Shown: positions 33,809 through 41,613 of the stretch, piece after piece
How the letters are laid out: every line of letters begins with the position of its first letter
Position numbering within the stretch: the first letter of the stretch is position 1
Source of the DNA: Bradyrhizobium sp. S69
Lineage (GTDB): Bacteria; Pseudomonadota; Alphaproteobacteria; Rhizobiales; Xanthobacteraceae
DNA: 55,819 nucleotides
Assembly: GCF_009766005.1 (NCBI RefSeq)
Contig: NZ_LMUK01000053.1
Location: 7,325-63,143 of the forward strand
Reading direction: 5' to 3'
The notes under the pieces: generated by a model
Databases searched by the model: none
The model's input: the letters and a program-made list of their open reading frames with translations, nothing else
Told to the model about the DNA's origin: nothing
Position numbers and translations under genes: made by a program

Positions 33809-34795
33809 TCACTTCGACGGCGGCTCGGTAATGGCTTTGCGAATCGACGCAAGCGGCGCGGTATCGTCGAAATCGAGGCCGCCCTCGTGTACCTTCAGGC
33901 CGAGATCGCGCCAAAGACCGTCGAGATCGGGCGTGACCGGCTGCGATCCCCATTGATCGTGCAGGCGGGTGAGGACATCGAGCCCCACGGCCTTGTCCGC
34001 GGTCGAAAGAATCCGCTGGATCGGCCAGTTCTGTTCGTGATTGCCGCCGGCGGCGAGCACACCGCGCATGGCATCCTGCAAGCCCAGTCGGTTGTTGCTG
34101 CGTTTGCGAATTTCAACATCGGCGAACAGAGCGAACATCGCGCCGCCCCAATATTTGCGGCCCCAGGTATCGGTGTTGTCGAGTCCCTCATCGCCCGATT
34201 GCGGCAGCCCCTTCGGCATATCTCGCATCATCGCCAGCCAGATCTCCCGTGGTGAGAGGTCGCCCGCCTGGGTACGCGCGATCGGCTCGACATAGACCGC
34301 CAGGCCCTCCGACAGCCAGTTGTAGCGCTCCTCCATATCGGGAAGCGCGGTGTGCACCATCTCATGCACCAGCACCCAATCGCGACGGAGATTGCCTTCG
34401 TCGGAGTCGCGTCCGACCAGCACCCGGATCGCGGCGCCGCGATAACCCCATGTCGTTCCGCCGCGAACGCCGGGACCGTCGATCGGCACCAGCAGCAACC
34501 TGAGCGATTTGACGGGAAAACGGCCGTAATAGGTGGCGACCGCCTTCGCCGACATGCGGACCCAATCGAGGATTTTTTGCTTCGGCAACGCCGTTTCGCC
34601 CGGGGCAAAGCCTGCGTGAATAACGCCCTCCGGCACGTCGATGTCGGTTTTGGCCAGCCTGTCGAAGGCAGCGTAAGGCATGCCCTCGCCTCGGAGATAT
34701 TCCGATTGAGCGTGCGAGCGCCACGACAGGCCCCCTGCCAGCAACAGCCCGATCACGGTCGATGCGACCAAACCGATACGCCCTGGATATTTCAT
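33809..34795 (-). CDS. Secreted HExxH metallopeptidase-like protein
   Basis: A 328-residue protein with an N-terminal membrane/signal segment (VASTVIGLLLAGGLSW, then SHAQSE). The catalytic helix has VLVHEMVHTAL: His144-Glu145 and His148 of the HExxH site, and NWLSEGLAVYVE supplies the third-ligand Glu163, i.e. a gluzincin-like peptidase. The start overlaps the creatininase stop by ATGA, so the two are one transcriptional unit with the bufferin genes upstream. It could trim or turn over secreted peptides; this is inference. Confidence 0.7.
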   Translation of the reverse strand: MKYPGRIGLVASTVIGLLLAGGLSWRSHAQSEYLRGEGMPYAAFDRLAKTDIDVPEGVIHAGFAPGETALPKQKILDWVRMSAKAVATYYGRFPVKSLRLLLVPIDGPGVRGGTTWGYRGAAIRVLVGRDSDEGNLRRDWVLVHEMVHTALPDMEERYNWLSEGLAVYVEPIARTQAGDLSPREIWLAMMRDMPKGLPQSGDEGLDNTDTWGRKYWGGAMFALFADVEIRKRSNNRLGLQDAMRGVLAAGGNHEQNWPIQRILSTADKAVGLDVLTRLHDQWGSQPVTPDLDGLWRDLGLKVHEGGLDFDDTAPLASIRKAITEPPSK

Positions 34796-35592
34796 GCAGA
34801 GCCCTGCCGATGTTGCGGGATCGCATTGGCTCCAACGCCCGCAGCGGTCTTATCTGCGAGGAACGTCTCCACCATCGCGAAGAGATCGCCGAGCATCGCT
34901 GCCAGCAGGATTTCGCCCTTGGCCTGACTGGCCAATGTCGGATCGCCGAAACTGCCGGAACGGCTGTAATTCGGCGACGTCGCATCCGATGGCGTGAGCG
35001 CGCCCGGCGCCTGCTGTCGAAGCACGGGGCTCGCCTCGGCGCGCGCCATATCGACCATATCAGGGGCGAGCGCCAGTATCAGCGAGGTCTCGAGTTCATC
35101 GGCATGGCTGCCGTGACTTTGCTGCGCAAGCTCCGCCGCCGCACCGCGATACATCGGCCCATCGTGAATTCGAAGATGCATCACGTCTGTGTTGGTGAGC
35201 CGCGCCAGCGCGCGCTCCACCGGCGCCAGCGTGCTGATGCCGCTATCGAGCACAAACAAAGCGCGGCATCCAAACCGCATGATGCCCGCCGCAATCTCCT
35301 GGATCAGGCCCTCGAAGGCGCCCGCGGACAGGCTGATGCTGCCGGCATAGTCGACAAAGGCCGGATAGTAACCGTAATTCACGGTCGGCCAGATCAGCGC
35401 GTCGAAACGATCGGCGATGCGTACCGCCAGCCACTCGGCCTGCACGCGGTCGGTATTCATCGGCAGATGAAATCCGTGTTCCTTGGACGCCGCGCCGATC
35501 GGCAAAATGGCGACGGCACCTTGCGCAAGGCGCCGCGCGACCTCGTCCCAGGTCAGGCGTTCGACAAAACGGTCGGTGGCATCACTCGTCAC
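34792..35592 (-). CDS. Creatininase-family amidohydrolase with an incomplete metal site
   Basis: A 266-residue creatininase-fold protein. Two of the metal motifs are present: KEHGFHLPMNTD (E38, H42, D48) and GSHADELETS around 161-170. The central motif, usually NGHGGN or a His-x-Glu, is replaced by LDSGISTL (residues 115-122), so two usual ligands look lost. The same family includes MftE, the peptidase of the mycofactocin RiPP pathway. The gene starts 27 bases after bufC and ATGA-overlaps the metallopeptidase gene. Activity is uncertain. Confidence 0.8.
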   Translation of the reverse strand: MTSDATDRFVERLTWDEVARRLAQGAVAILPIGAASKEHGFHLPMNTDRVQAEWLAVRIADRFDALIWPTVNYGYYPAFVDYAGSISLSAGAFEGLIQEIAAGIMRFGCRALFVLDSGISTLAPVERALARLTNTDVMHLRIHDGPMYRGAAAELAQQSHGSHADELETSLILALAPDMVDMARAEASPVLRQQAPGALTPSDATSPNYSRSGSFGDPTLASQAKGEILLAAMLGDLFAMVETFLADKTAAGVGANAIPQHRQGSA

Positions 35593-35619
35593 GCGCCCGA
35601 CTTTCAGGTTCCAGCACTT

Positions 35620-36402
35620 TCAGGATTCGGCCGAGACACCCGTCAGCAGCCCTGCCGCGATCCAGCCATGGAGATATCCCGCGCCCCGCGCGGCCGCGCC
35701 GTCGGGGTCGTCATAGGTTGCGAGCATCGAACAGAGCACGCCGAACGGAATGCCGCCGGACGCCTCGTCCCACATCATCGCTTCCTCGGCGGAGAGTTCG
35801 CGAAACATCGGCGTTACGTCTTGCCGCCAGATCAAGAGACGCGCCGGCTGCTCCAAGGATACCGCATCCGGCGGCATCTCGTCTTCCTTGAGCGAAAGCC
35901 AGACGGCCGCGACATTGGTCGAGAGGTCGAGCCGGCATGAACTGGGGTGCGCTTCGAATCTCAGCTCATTCCAGGCTTCGGGCGCAAAGCCGGCCATATC
36001 GGCGAGTTGCACCACCGGTGCATCCTTGGCGTCGAACGCGTCGTTGAGGGCCTTCTCGAGCGCGGCAAGATCGGACAGGATGGGATACTCGCCATACGAC
36101 GCCGTCTTCAGGAAATCGGGCAAGCCCTGGCTGAACCAGCGCAGATTGGGGTTCTGCGACGGATTGGCGGCGACATAGGCCTGCCCGATCTCGTCGAACA
36201 TCTCGTCGCCGACATAGCTGTGCAGCAGCTTGTGATCATTGCGCAGCGCCTCGACCAGCCGCGAGCCGTAGGCGTATTTGTAGACGCCAAACAGGACTTC
36301 GCGCTTTTCCTTTGGACTGTCGAGGATTTCGGCCAGAACCTTGTCGTCGCCGCTCAGGATGCCGCGCTGGAAATCGCTCTGCTTGCGCGCGAAGTCGCTC
36401 AT
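35620..36402 (-). CDS. bufC: DUF2063 protein, BufC-type partner of the DUF692 enzyme
   Basis: A 260-residue protein beginning with FQRGILSGDDKVLAEIL and containing LFGVYKYAYGSRLVEALRNDHKLLHSYVGDEMFDEIGQAYV, the DUF2063 core, as in HvfC/BufC. It has no signal peptide and is expected to help recognise the precursor peptide and form a complex with BufB. The start overlaps the bufB stop by ATGA (36399-36402), giving coupled translation and the stoichiometry usual for such pairs. Confidence 0.88.
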   Translation of the reverse strand: MSDFARKQSDFQRGILSGDDKVLAEILDSPKEKREVLFGVYKYAYGSRLVEALRNDHKLLHSYVGDEMFDEIGQAYVAANPSQNPNLRWFSQGLPDFLKTASYGEYPILSDLAALEKALNDAFDAKDAPVVQLADMAGFAPEAWNELRFEAHPSSCRLDLSTNVAAVWLSLKEDEMPPDAVSLEQPARLLIWRQDVTPMFRELSAEEAMMWDEASGGIPFGVLCSMLATYDDPDGAAARGAGYLHGWIAAGLLTGVSAES

Positions 36403-37298
36403 CCCTCGCGCCGAACCGGCGGTAGGATCTGCGCCGCGATCTCTCGGGTCTGGTTGACTTCGACCATGAGCTCGTCGAGCGAAGGGATGTTGTCATCGCG
36501 CTCGATCATGGTGGAGACGCGTCCAAAGCGCCGGATCGCCGCGGCGTAGAGCTCCCATACCTCGTTGCAGACCGGATGATCATGGGTATCGATGATGTGG
36601 GTGCCCATGTGGCTGTGGCCGGCCAGATGGAATTGAACCACGCGATCGGCGGGAATGCCTTCCAGGAACGTGCGCGGATCATAACCATGGTTGAAGGCGC
36701 TGACATAGACGTTGTTGACGTCGAACAGCAGCCAGCAGCCGGACCGCCGCGAGAGTTCCGACAAGAACTCCCACTCCGTCATTTCGGAATTGTTGAATTG
36801 CAGATAGGTCGAGACGTTCTCGAGCACGATGGCGCGGCCGAGATAATCCTGCACCAGTTGCACGCGGCTGACGACGTGATCGAGCGCCTCGTTGGTGTAG
36901 GGAATCGGCAGTAGATCGTGCAGGTTCTTGCCGTGGACGCCGGTCCAGCACAGATGGTCCGAAATCCATTTCGGTTCGACGCGCCGGGCGAGATCCTTCA
37001 GGCCTGCGAGATATTCGAAGTTCGGCGGCGCGGTCGATGCAATCGAGAGCGACACACCGTGCATGACCACCGGATAGCGCTCGCGAATCCGGTCGAGCAC
37101 GCGAAGCGGCTGGCCGCCTGGCAACATGTAGTTCTCGCTGATCACCTCAAACCAGTCGATCGGCGGATTGCCGCTGAGAATTTCGTCGTAATGCTGCGCG
37201 CGAAGTCCGAGACCAAAGCCGAGGTATGGCGGCTTGGCCGATATCATCTCACGGTCATCGACCGATGCCGACGGTAGCAGTTTACTTGCGATATTCAT
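36399..37298 (-). CDS. bufB: DUF692 multinuclear iron oxygenase (MNIO), BufB-like
   Basis: A 299-residue TIM-barrel enzyme of DUF692, the family of MbnB, TglH and the bufferin enzyme BufB, which oxidatively modify Cys residues of small peptides. Family motifs are all present: GFGLGLRAQHY, VMHGVSLSIAS (H80), SDHLCWTG (H115), VLENVSTYL (E160), LFDVNNVYVS (D193), QFHLAGHSH (H224, H228), DTHDHPV (D237, H239) and MIERDDNIP (E266). The first codon ATG 37298 lies 101 bases after the nearest peptide gene, separated by a hairpin. It probably modifies the two peptides encoded upstream. Confidence 0.93.
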   Translation of the reverse strand: MNIASKLLPSASVDDREMISAKPPYLGFGLGLRAQHYDEILSGNPPIDWFEVISENYMLPGGQPLRVLDRIRERYPVVMHGVSLSIASTAPPNFEYLAGLKDLARRVEPKWISDHLCWTGVHGKNLHDLLPIPYTNEALDHVVSRVQLVQDYLGRAIVLENVSTYLQFNNSEMTEWEFLSELSRRSGCWLLFDVNNVYVSAFNHGYDPRTFLEGIPADRVVQFHLAGHSHMGTHIIDTHDHPVCNEVWELYAAAIRRFGRVSTMIERDDNIPSLDELMVEVNQTREIAAQILPPVRREG

Positions 37299-37335
37299 GC
37301 TGCCGATCCTAGCACAACCCTATCCTATCAGGAAC

Positions 37336-37365
37336 AAGAGGACCCGGCATAAGCCGGATCCTCTT
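37336..37365 (-). terminator. Hairpin between bufA and bufB, likely partial terminator or 3' stabiliser
   Basis: A 13-base-pair stem with a four-base loop (arms 37336-37348 and 37353-37365). The single imperfect pair is a C-A mismatch in plus-strand RNA but a U-G pair in the minus-strand RNA, so the structure fits transcription of this operon. There is no long T-run, so readthrough to bufB is likely. Confidence 0.65.
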
Positions 37366-37399
37366 TAAGCCGGTTATTGGGCTTCCTTGGTGGCGTGCG

Positions 37400-37657
37400 T
37401 CAGGACGGCTCGAACTTGCCCTTGGCAGCGGCGCACTTGTCCTTGGTCATGGCGGCGAAGCCCTGGCCCTTGCAGGCATTCTGGCCCTTGCAGGAGTGAT
37501 TGCCACCCTTGCAGGCGCTCTGGCCCTTGCAGGCATTGGCGCCGACGCAATGACCATCGTCGGCCGCGTAGGCCGTCGTCGACATGGTGGCACCGGCCAA
37601 GAACAAGGTCGCGGCAGCGGCGGCGATAGCAGCACCAGACTTGGAATTCATCTTCAT
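37400..37657 (-). CDS. bufA: Secreted Cys-rich bufferin-like peptide precursor (BufA2-type), copy 1
   Basis: An 85-residue precursor. Residues 1-30 are a signal peptide (AAIAAAAATLFLAGATMS, cleavage near AYA). The mature part has six cysteines at 37, 43, 49, 56, 62 and 75 in the pattern ACKG repeated (NACKGQSACKGGNHSCKGQNACKG). The start at ATG 37657 has GGGAGGA seven bases away. It precedes bufB and bufC and has its own promoter-like element and a downstream hairpin. Bufferins are periplasmic copper-binding RiPPs; the exact modification here is unknown. Confidence 0.88.
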   Translation of the reverse strand: MKMNSKSGAAIAAAAATLFLAGATMSTTAYAADDGHCVGANACKGQSACKGGNHSCKGQNACKGQGFAAMTKDKCAAAKGKFEPS

Positions 37658-37746
37658 GTGCAGTCCTCCCAAAGGGGTTTTGGCAAGAGTACGCCGACTA
37701 CAGGCCTTGCAACGAAATCCGACCGATAGACTCGCACCCAGCGATG

Positions 37747-37773
37747 ATTACGGTTCAGAAAGAAATTGGTTAC
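37747..37773 (-). promoter_or_regulatory. ECF-like promoter element upstream of bufA copy 1
   Basis: On the minus strand GTAACC (37768-37773), a 15-base spacer, then CGTAAT (37747-37752). The same GTAACC-N15-CGTA occurs upstream of the second peptide gene. It lies about 90 bases before the start codon. Confidence 0.6.
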
Positions 37774-37867
37774 GCGTCAGGTTAAATTTAGTTCCGGCTT
37801 TAAGCAGAATACCGGTCCCCGAATTCGATCAGCGGAGCCGAGATTCCCGTCACGGTCGTTCGGATAT

Positions 37868-37899
37868 CGAAGGCCCGGCATCGAAGTGCCGGACCTTCG
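37868..37899 (-). terminator. Hairpin after bufA copy 2
   Basis: A 12-13 base-pair stem (arms 37868-37879/80 and 37887/88-37899) 14 bases after the second peptide's stop. As in the other hairpin, the only imperfect pair becomes U-G in minus-strand RNA. No T-run, so it may protect the 3' end or attenuate rather than terminate fully. Confidence 0.65.
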
Positions 37900-37913
37900 T
37901 TGGCAGAAGGCGA

Positions 37914-38177
37914 TCAGGACTTGACGTACTTGCCGCCGATGTTGCCGCACTGCCTCGCCGAAGTCTTGGAGAAGCCGAGACCCTTGCAGGCGTTCAGGCC
38001 CTTGCAGGAGTTCGAGGCGCTCTTGCAGGCGCTCTGGCCCTTGCAAGCGTTGGCACCGAAGCACTGGCCGCTCGCGGCCTGTGCGCTGGTCGATACCACC
38101 GAAACGGTAGCGCCGGCGAGGAAAAGGGTAGCGGCGGCAGCGGCGAGCGTAGCACCTGATTTGGATTGCAACTTCAT
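37914..38177 (-). CDS. bufA: Secreted Cys-rich bufferin-like peptide precursor (BufA2-type), copy 2
   Basis: An 87-residue paralogue of the peptide at 37400-37657. The signal peptide is LAAAAATLFLAGATVSVV with cleavage near AQA. Its cysteines are at 39, 45, 51, 58, 64 and 77, giving the same 6-6-7-6-13 spacing as copy 1 while most other residues differ (ACKGQSACKSASNSCKGLNACKG). ATG 38177 follows GAGGAGAT; a longer frame reaching back to 38342 contains no signal peptide. It has a matching promoter element and downstream hairpin. Confidence 0.88.
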   Translation of the reverse strand: MKLQSKSGATLAAAAATLFLAGATVSVVSTSAQAASGQCFGANACKGQSACKSASNSCKGLNACKGLGFSKTSARQCGNIGGKYVKS

Positions 38178-38347
38178 GACGATCTCCTCGATGATTGTTT
38201 TGAAACCAGACAACATGACGCCGTGAGCATCCGATGATCGGTCGATCACAGAACCGCACAACGAACGGAAGTACGAGATGCCCATCAAATCGCGGAGACC
38301 ACGTGAAGACCCGTAGTCTCCGCGATTGGAATATTCATCCACGCAGA

Positions 38348-38374
38348 GATACGGACACCAAATGATTTGGTTAC
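38348..38374 (-). promoter_or_regulatory. ECF-like promoter element upstream of bufA copy 2
   Basis: On the minus strand GTAACC (38369-38374), a 15-base spacer, then CGTATC (38348-38353), the same as the copy-1 element. About 171 bases separate it from the start codon. The rest of the 299-base gap to tlpA holds no gene. Confidence 0.6.
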
Positions 38375-38476
38375 AGCCGGTTCAAAGAAAATTGCTTTTT
38401 TTTAATTTCGTCGCTGATCCGAATTTTTGCAGTGCAAAAAATATCACCGCCCGTTCACAACTAAAGATTGCCGGCA

Positions 38477-39130
38477 TCAAGGCGCGGTCGCGGCCATGAT
38501 CAGCTTGATCGCTTCGTCGCTGTCCCATCCGGCGCCACCGGAAATGGCGGCGATCTCGCAGCCTTCACCATCGACCAGCACCGAGGTTGGCATCCCCAGC
38601 GCCAAGCCCGCGCTCTTAAGATCCTGAAACACCTTGGCTTTCTGATCCGCAAAGAAGTCGAGGCGAGAAAGATTGCCGTCCTTCAGGAAGGCCTTCGGCT
38701 TGTCTGGGCCGCTTGTGTCGATGTTGACGGCCACAACCTCGAAATTCTTCGACCCAAGCTTGCCCTGGAGGTTGTCGAGCGCCGGCATCTCCTTGCGGCA
38801 CGGCACGCACCAGGTCGCCCACAGGTTCAAGAGCACCGTGCGTCCCTTCCAGTCCGACAGCTTCTTCGGGGCACCGGCCGCATCCAGGAACGCGAGGTCC
38901 GGCAACTGCAACGGCTTGGTCGCGACCGTCAAGGCGCCCACGTCGCCTTTTACCAGCGGCGCAATCTTACTCGAAAGCGCGAGCGCTTGGGTACATGGGC
39001 TTTGTGCGAACGCTTTGGAAATATCGAAAAGGCCGGCGAATGCAACCGACGCCGCGATCAAGCACGCGCCCGATGTAACCCGGGCGCGGCGATAATGAGA
39101 GGTGCGGCTTTGCGAATAAGTGTCGGGCAT
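38477..39130 (-). CDS. tlpA: TlpA-like thioredoxin-fold disulfide reductase
   Basis: A 217-residue periplasmic membrane-anchored thioredoxin. A hydrophobic anchor (CLIAASVAFAGLF) is followed by the thioredoxin fold with the active site ATWCVPCRKEMPALD (C108, C111) and a second Cys pair, C46 and C191, matching the structural disulfide of Bradyrhizobium TlpA. Long stretches such as LNLWATWCVPCRKEMPALD and FQDLKSAGLALGMPTSVLVD are nearly the same as in that protein, which reduces Sco and CoxB for copper insertion into cytochrome oxidase. Its position beside a bufferin locus suggests it reduces cysteines of the peptides or a partner. Confidence 0.88.
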   Translation of the reverse strand: MPDTYSQSRTSHYRRARVTSGACLIAASVAFAGLFDISKAFAQSPCTQALALSSKIAPLVKGDVGALTVATKPLQLPDLAFLDAAGAPKKLSDWKGRTVLLNLWATWCVPCRKEMPALDNLQGKLGSKNFEVVAVNIDTSGPDKPKAFLKDGNLSRLDFFADQKAKVFQDLKSAGLALGMPTSVLVDGEGCEIAAISGGAGWDSDEAIKLIMAATAP

Positions 39131-39173
39131 ATTCTTTGTCTTTCCGGATCGCGAAGTCCCTCGCGCCGCCTTC

Positions 39174-40970
39174 TCAGTCGAGCGCGGTGCGCGCCGGCTT
39201 CAGTTTCGCCATTTGCTGCACGGTGGTCTTGAGCTCTTCGGCGTTGAACGACGGATATGAGCAGATCCGGTTGCTGCACGCGAACGCGGCCGGTTCACCC
39301 ATATCGGGATATTCGACATCCGGGTTAGGTAATTTGCCCTCGCGCGGGTCGAGCCATTCGAGACGCTTGTAGCTCGCCGGGAACGCCCGTGCGGTCGCAA
39401 ACAGCGCCTGGGCGCGCGGATCGTCCTTGTGCCCGACAATGGTCATATGCGTCGGTTCGACCGCCAGTTCCTCATCGGCGAGCAGTACGCCGGGCAGCGG
39501 CCGGCCCATATCGACGGCAGCGGCTGTCAGATATTTCATCGCGTACGCGGCATAGTCCTTGTAGGTATCGTTGCCGAAATAGCGATTCAGCATATTCATG
39601 AAGCGAACGACCTGGGTCTGGTCATCGACGAGTTTCGCGGGCTTGGCGAACACGCCGACATTGGCTTCCGTCGTTTTCGAGGTGAAGAAGCCGCCGGCAT
39701 CGTCCTTGAAGGTAACGCCGATGAAGTCGCCGGCATTGCCGGCATCGGTCAGGAAGTCGCGGTTGCCGGTCGCCACATACAGATCGAGATAGGCCTGCCC
39801 CATCGCCAGCGTGTCGCCCAAGAACGGTCCGCCGCGATCGGTCTCGCCATGGCGAAATCCGCCATTCGGGAGCGCGCGATTGTCCTTGACCCACTTCGCG
39901 GCTCGCTCAGCCATCGCCAGTATCTTGGGATCGTTGGTGACGTTGTAATACCCGGTCAATCCACTGATCGCCCAGCCATTCTCGCGGGCGTAGATATTGT
40001 TGTCGATGCGCGGCAGGCCGAGCTTGCGACGATCGTCGTTGCCGAGCGCGTAATATTTGTGGCCGTCGGTGTTGTGGTCGAGATCGGCGTCCTGGCTGAC
40101 GTAGAAAGCGCCATCGGGGCTCATGAGAAAGCCCGCGAGGTAGCGCTCGACGTCTCCGGCCGCGGTGAGATATTTCGGGTCTTTCCACTGCGCATAGGCC
40201 TGGCTGTACTGCCGCAGATATTGCGCCTGGAACGACATGATCTTTTCGAAATGCGGGTGCGCCCACGATCCCGCTTCGGAATACTGGAACGCGCCGCCCC
40301 AGACCGGATCGATCAGCGCCAATGCTGCGTCAAATGTCTGCTTGGCTCGCTGGGTTGCGACGGCGTCGCCGGCCTCGGCGCGGCTCATCGCGTAGTCCAT
40401 GCTGTCCGCATCGATGAATTTCTGGCTGTCTCCCCAACCGCCGATTTTGTCCTCATAGGATTCATCGTAATTCTTGACGAGCTCGGCGCGCTCATCCTTT
40501 GGAAGGAAGGTCGTCGTGGTCGGCTTGACTTCGAAGGCTTCGCCGACCGAGGGGCCCGGCGACGGATCATCGATCACGGCTTTCAGCAGGGCCTGCATCC
40601 GCTCCGGCTCGATGTAGCCCCGGATCTTGGCGATCTCGGTTCCGTCCGAATTAAAAACGATGGTCGCCGGCCAGCCCCAATCGCCGTAGCGGTTGGACAG
40701 ATCCGGATTGGCATCCTGATCGACCCGCACTGGCAGATATTTCGAACCCATGAGCTCGATGACCTTGGGGTCCGCATAGGTCGTCTTTTCCATCACATGA
40801 CACCAATGGCACCAGACCGCTTCGAGATCGAGGATCACGAAACGTTTTTCGGCCGTAGCGCGGGTAAATAAATCCTTGTTCCATCCGTTCCACTGGATAG
40901 CCGGATCCGCTGCAAATGACGGCGACGCGGCGAAGATGGCGGTGAATGCCAGAGCACGGACGATTTTCAT
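39174..40970 (-). CDS. Secreted DUF255 thioredoxin-domain protein
   Basis: A 598-residue protein with signal peptide (MKIVRALAFTAIFAASPSFAAD). The N-terminal DUF255 thioredoxin-like domain has the VWCHWCHVMEKTTY motif (C54, C57), then a long all-helical glycoside-hydrolase-like region. This is the YyaL/spermatogenesis-associated fold, but secreted. It likely provides a periplasmic redox or folding function. The neighbours tlpA and ccdA support a thiol role. I start at ATG 40970; an upstream frame to 41018 lacks support. Confidence 0.82.
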   Translation of the reverse strand: MKIVRALAFTAIFAASPSFAADPAIQWNGWNKDLFTRATAEKRFVILDLEAVWCHWCHVMEKTTYADPKVIELMGSKYLPVRVDQDANPDLSNRYGDWGWPATIVFNSDGTEIAKIRGYIEPERMQALLKAVIDDPSPGPSVGEAFEVKPTTTTFLPKDERAELVKNYDESYEDKIGGWGDSQKFIDADSMDYAMSRAEAGDAVATQRAKQTFDAALALIDPVWGGAFQYSEAGSWAHPHFEKIMSFQAQYLRQYSQAYAQWKDPKYLTAAGDVERYLAGFLMSPDGAFYVSQDADLDHNTDGHKYYALGNDDRRKLGLPRIDNNIYARENGWAISGLTGYYNVTNDPKILAMAERAAKWVKDNRALPNGGFRHGETDRGGPFLGDTLAMGQAYLDLYVATGNRDFLTDAGNAGDFIGVTFKDDAGGFFTSKTTEANVGVFAKPAKLVDDQTQVVRFMNMLNRYFGNDTYKDYAAYAMKYLTAAAVDMGRPLPGVLLADEELAVEPTHMTIVGHKDDPRAQALFATARAFPASYKRLEWLDPREGKLPNPDVEYPDMGEPAAFACSNRICSYPSFNAEELKTTVQQMAKLKPARTALD

Positions 40971-41072
40971 GAAGTCTCCCTGAAGTCGCAGACCTTGGGC
41001 GTTGAAAGAGCTACGCACCCTGAAAACAGACGGCTCAGCATTTTCGTTGTGTCACGTGAACGTGAGCGCGCC

Positions 41073-41537
41073 TCAGGTCGATTTCTCCGGATGTCCAGTA
41101 AAATTGACCAGCAACCGATCCAGCGATGCCGCGCCGGGACCCGCGATGGCAAGCCACATGAACGCCGCGAAATAAGTCGCTTCCTCGAAACCGAACAAGG
41201 TCTCGATCGAATCGACGTCGCCCCATTTCGCGGACTTGATGGCGACCACCATCACCACCGCCAGCATCGCCGCCGGAATCCGGGTGAACAGGCCGAGGAT
41301 CAGCATGACGCCGCCGAAGCATTCAACGCCGGACACGAACGGCGTCAGAATCCTGGGGAACGGAATGCCCCAATCGATGAAATTAGCGGTCACTTGCGAC
41401 AGGTTGGTGAGCTTGCCCCAACCCGACAGCATGAAGACGTAGCCGACGACCAGCCGCATGATCAGCGGGCCCGCCCACGGGAAATAGGACGCGATCCGTG
41501 CCGGCAGCAGAATCAGCAGATTAACGATGAAATTCAT
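41073..41537 (-). CDS. DoxX-family membrane protein (BufD-like)
   Basis: A 154-residue membrane protein of the DoxX family with four hydrophobic segments: PLIMRLVVGYVFMLSGWGKL, FVSGVECFGGVMLILGLF, AAMLAVVMVVAI and YFAAFMWLAIAG. DoxX genes accompany bufferin clusters in other bacteria, where they are called BufD. The role is unknown, perhaps electron transfer for thiol oxidation. A GTAACA-N16-CGAA element lies about 44 bases upstream. Confidence 0.82.
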   Translation of the reverse strand: MNFIVNLLILLPARIASYFPWAGPLIMRLVVGYVFMLSGWGKLTNLSQVTANFIDWGIPFPRILTPFVSGVECFGGVMLILGLFTRIPAAMLAVVMVVAIKSAKWGDVDSIETLFGFEEATYFAAFMWLAIAGPGAASLDRLLVNFTGHPEKST

Positions 41538-41580
41538 TTCGCCCCCTGTGAATGTTCGAATCTTAGGTCGATGCCGGAGT

Positions 41581-41606
41581 TTCGTCCCCGATCATCGCCT
41601 TGTTAC
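41581..41606 (-). promoter_or_regulatory. Possible ECF-like promoter upstream of doxX
   Basis: On the minus strand GTAACA (41601-41606), 16 bases, then CGAA (41581-41584). It resembles the bufA elements and the GTAACC/CGAA type recalled for Caulobacter SigF. It lies between ccdA and doxX, 44 bases before the start. The one-base-longer spacer makes it weaker evidence. Confidence 0.4.
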
Positions 41607-41613
41607 GTCAGCA

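Noticed and set aside
39429..40871. A 480-residue plus-strand frame opposite the DUF255 gene
   Set aside because: No signal peptide, domain or ribosome site; the minus-strand protein has a signal peptide and the WCHWC motif.
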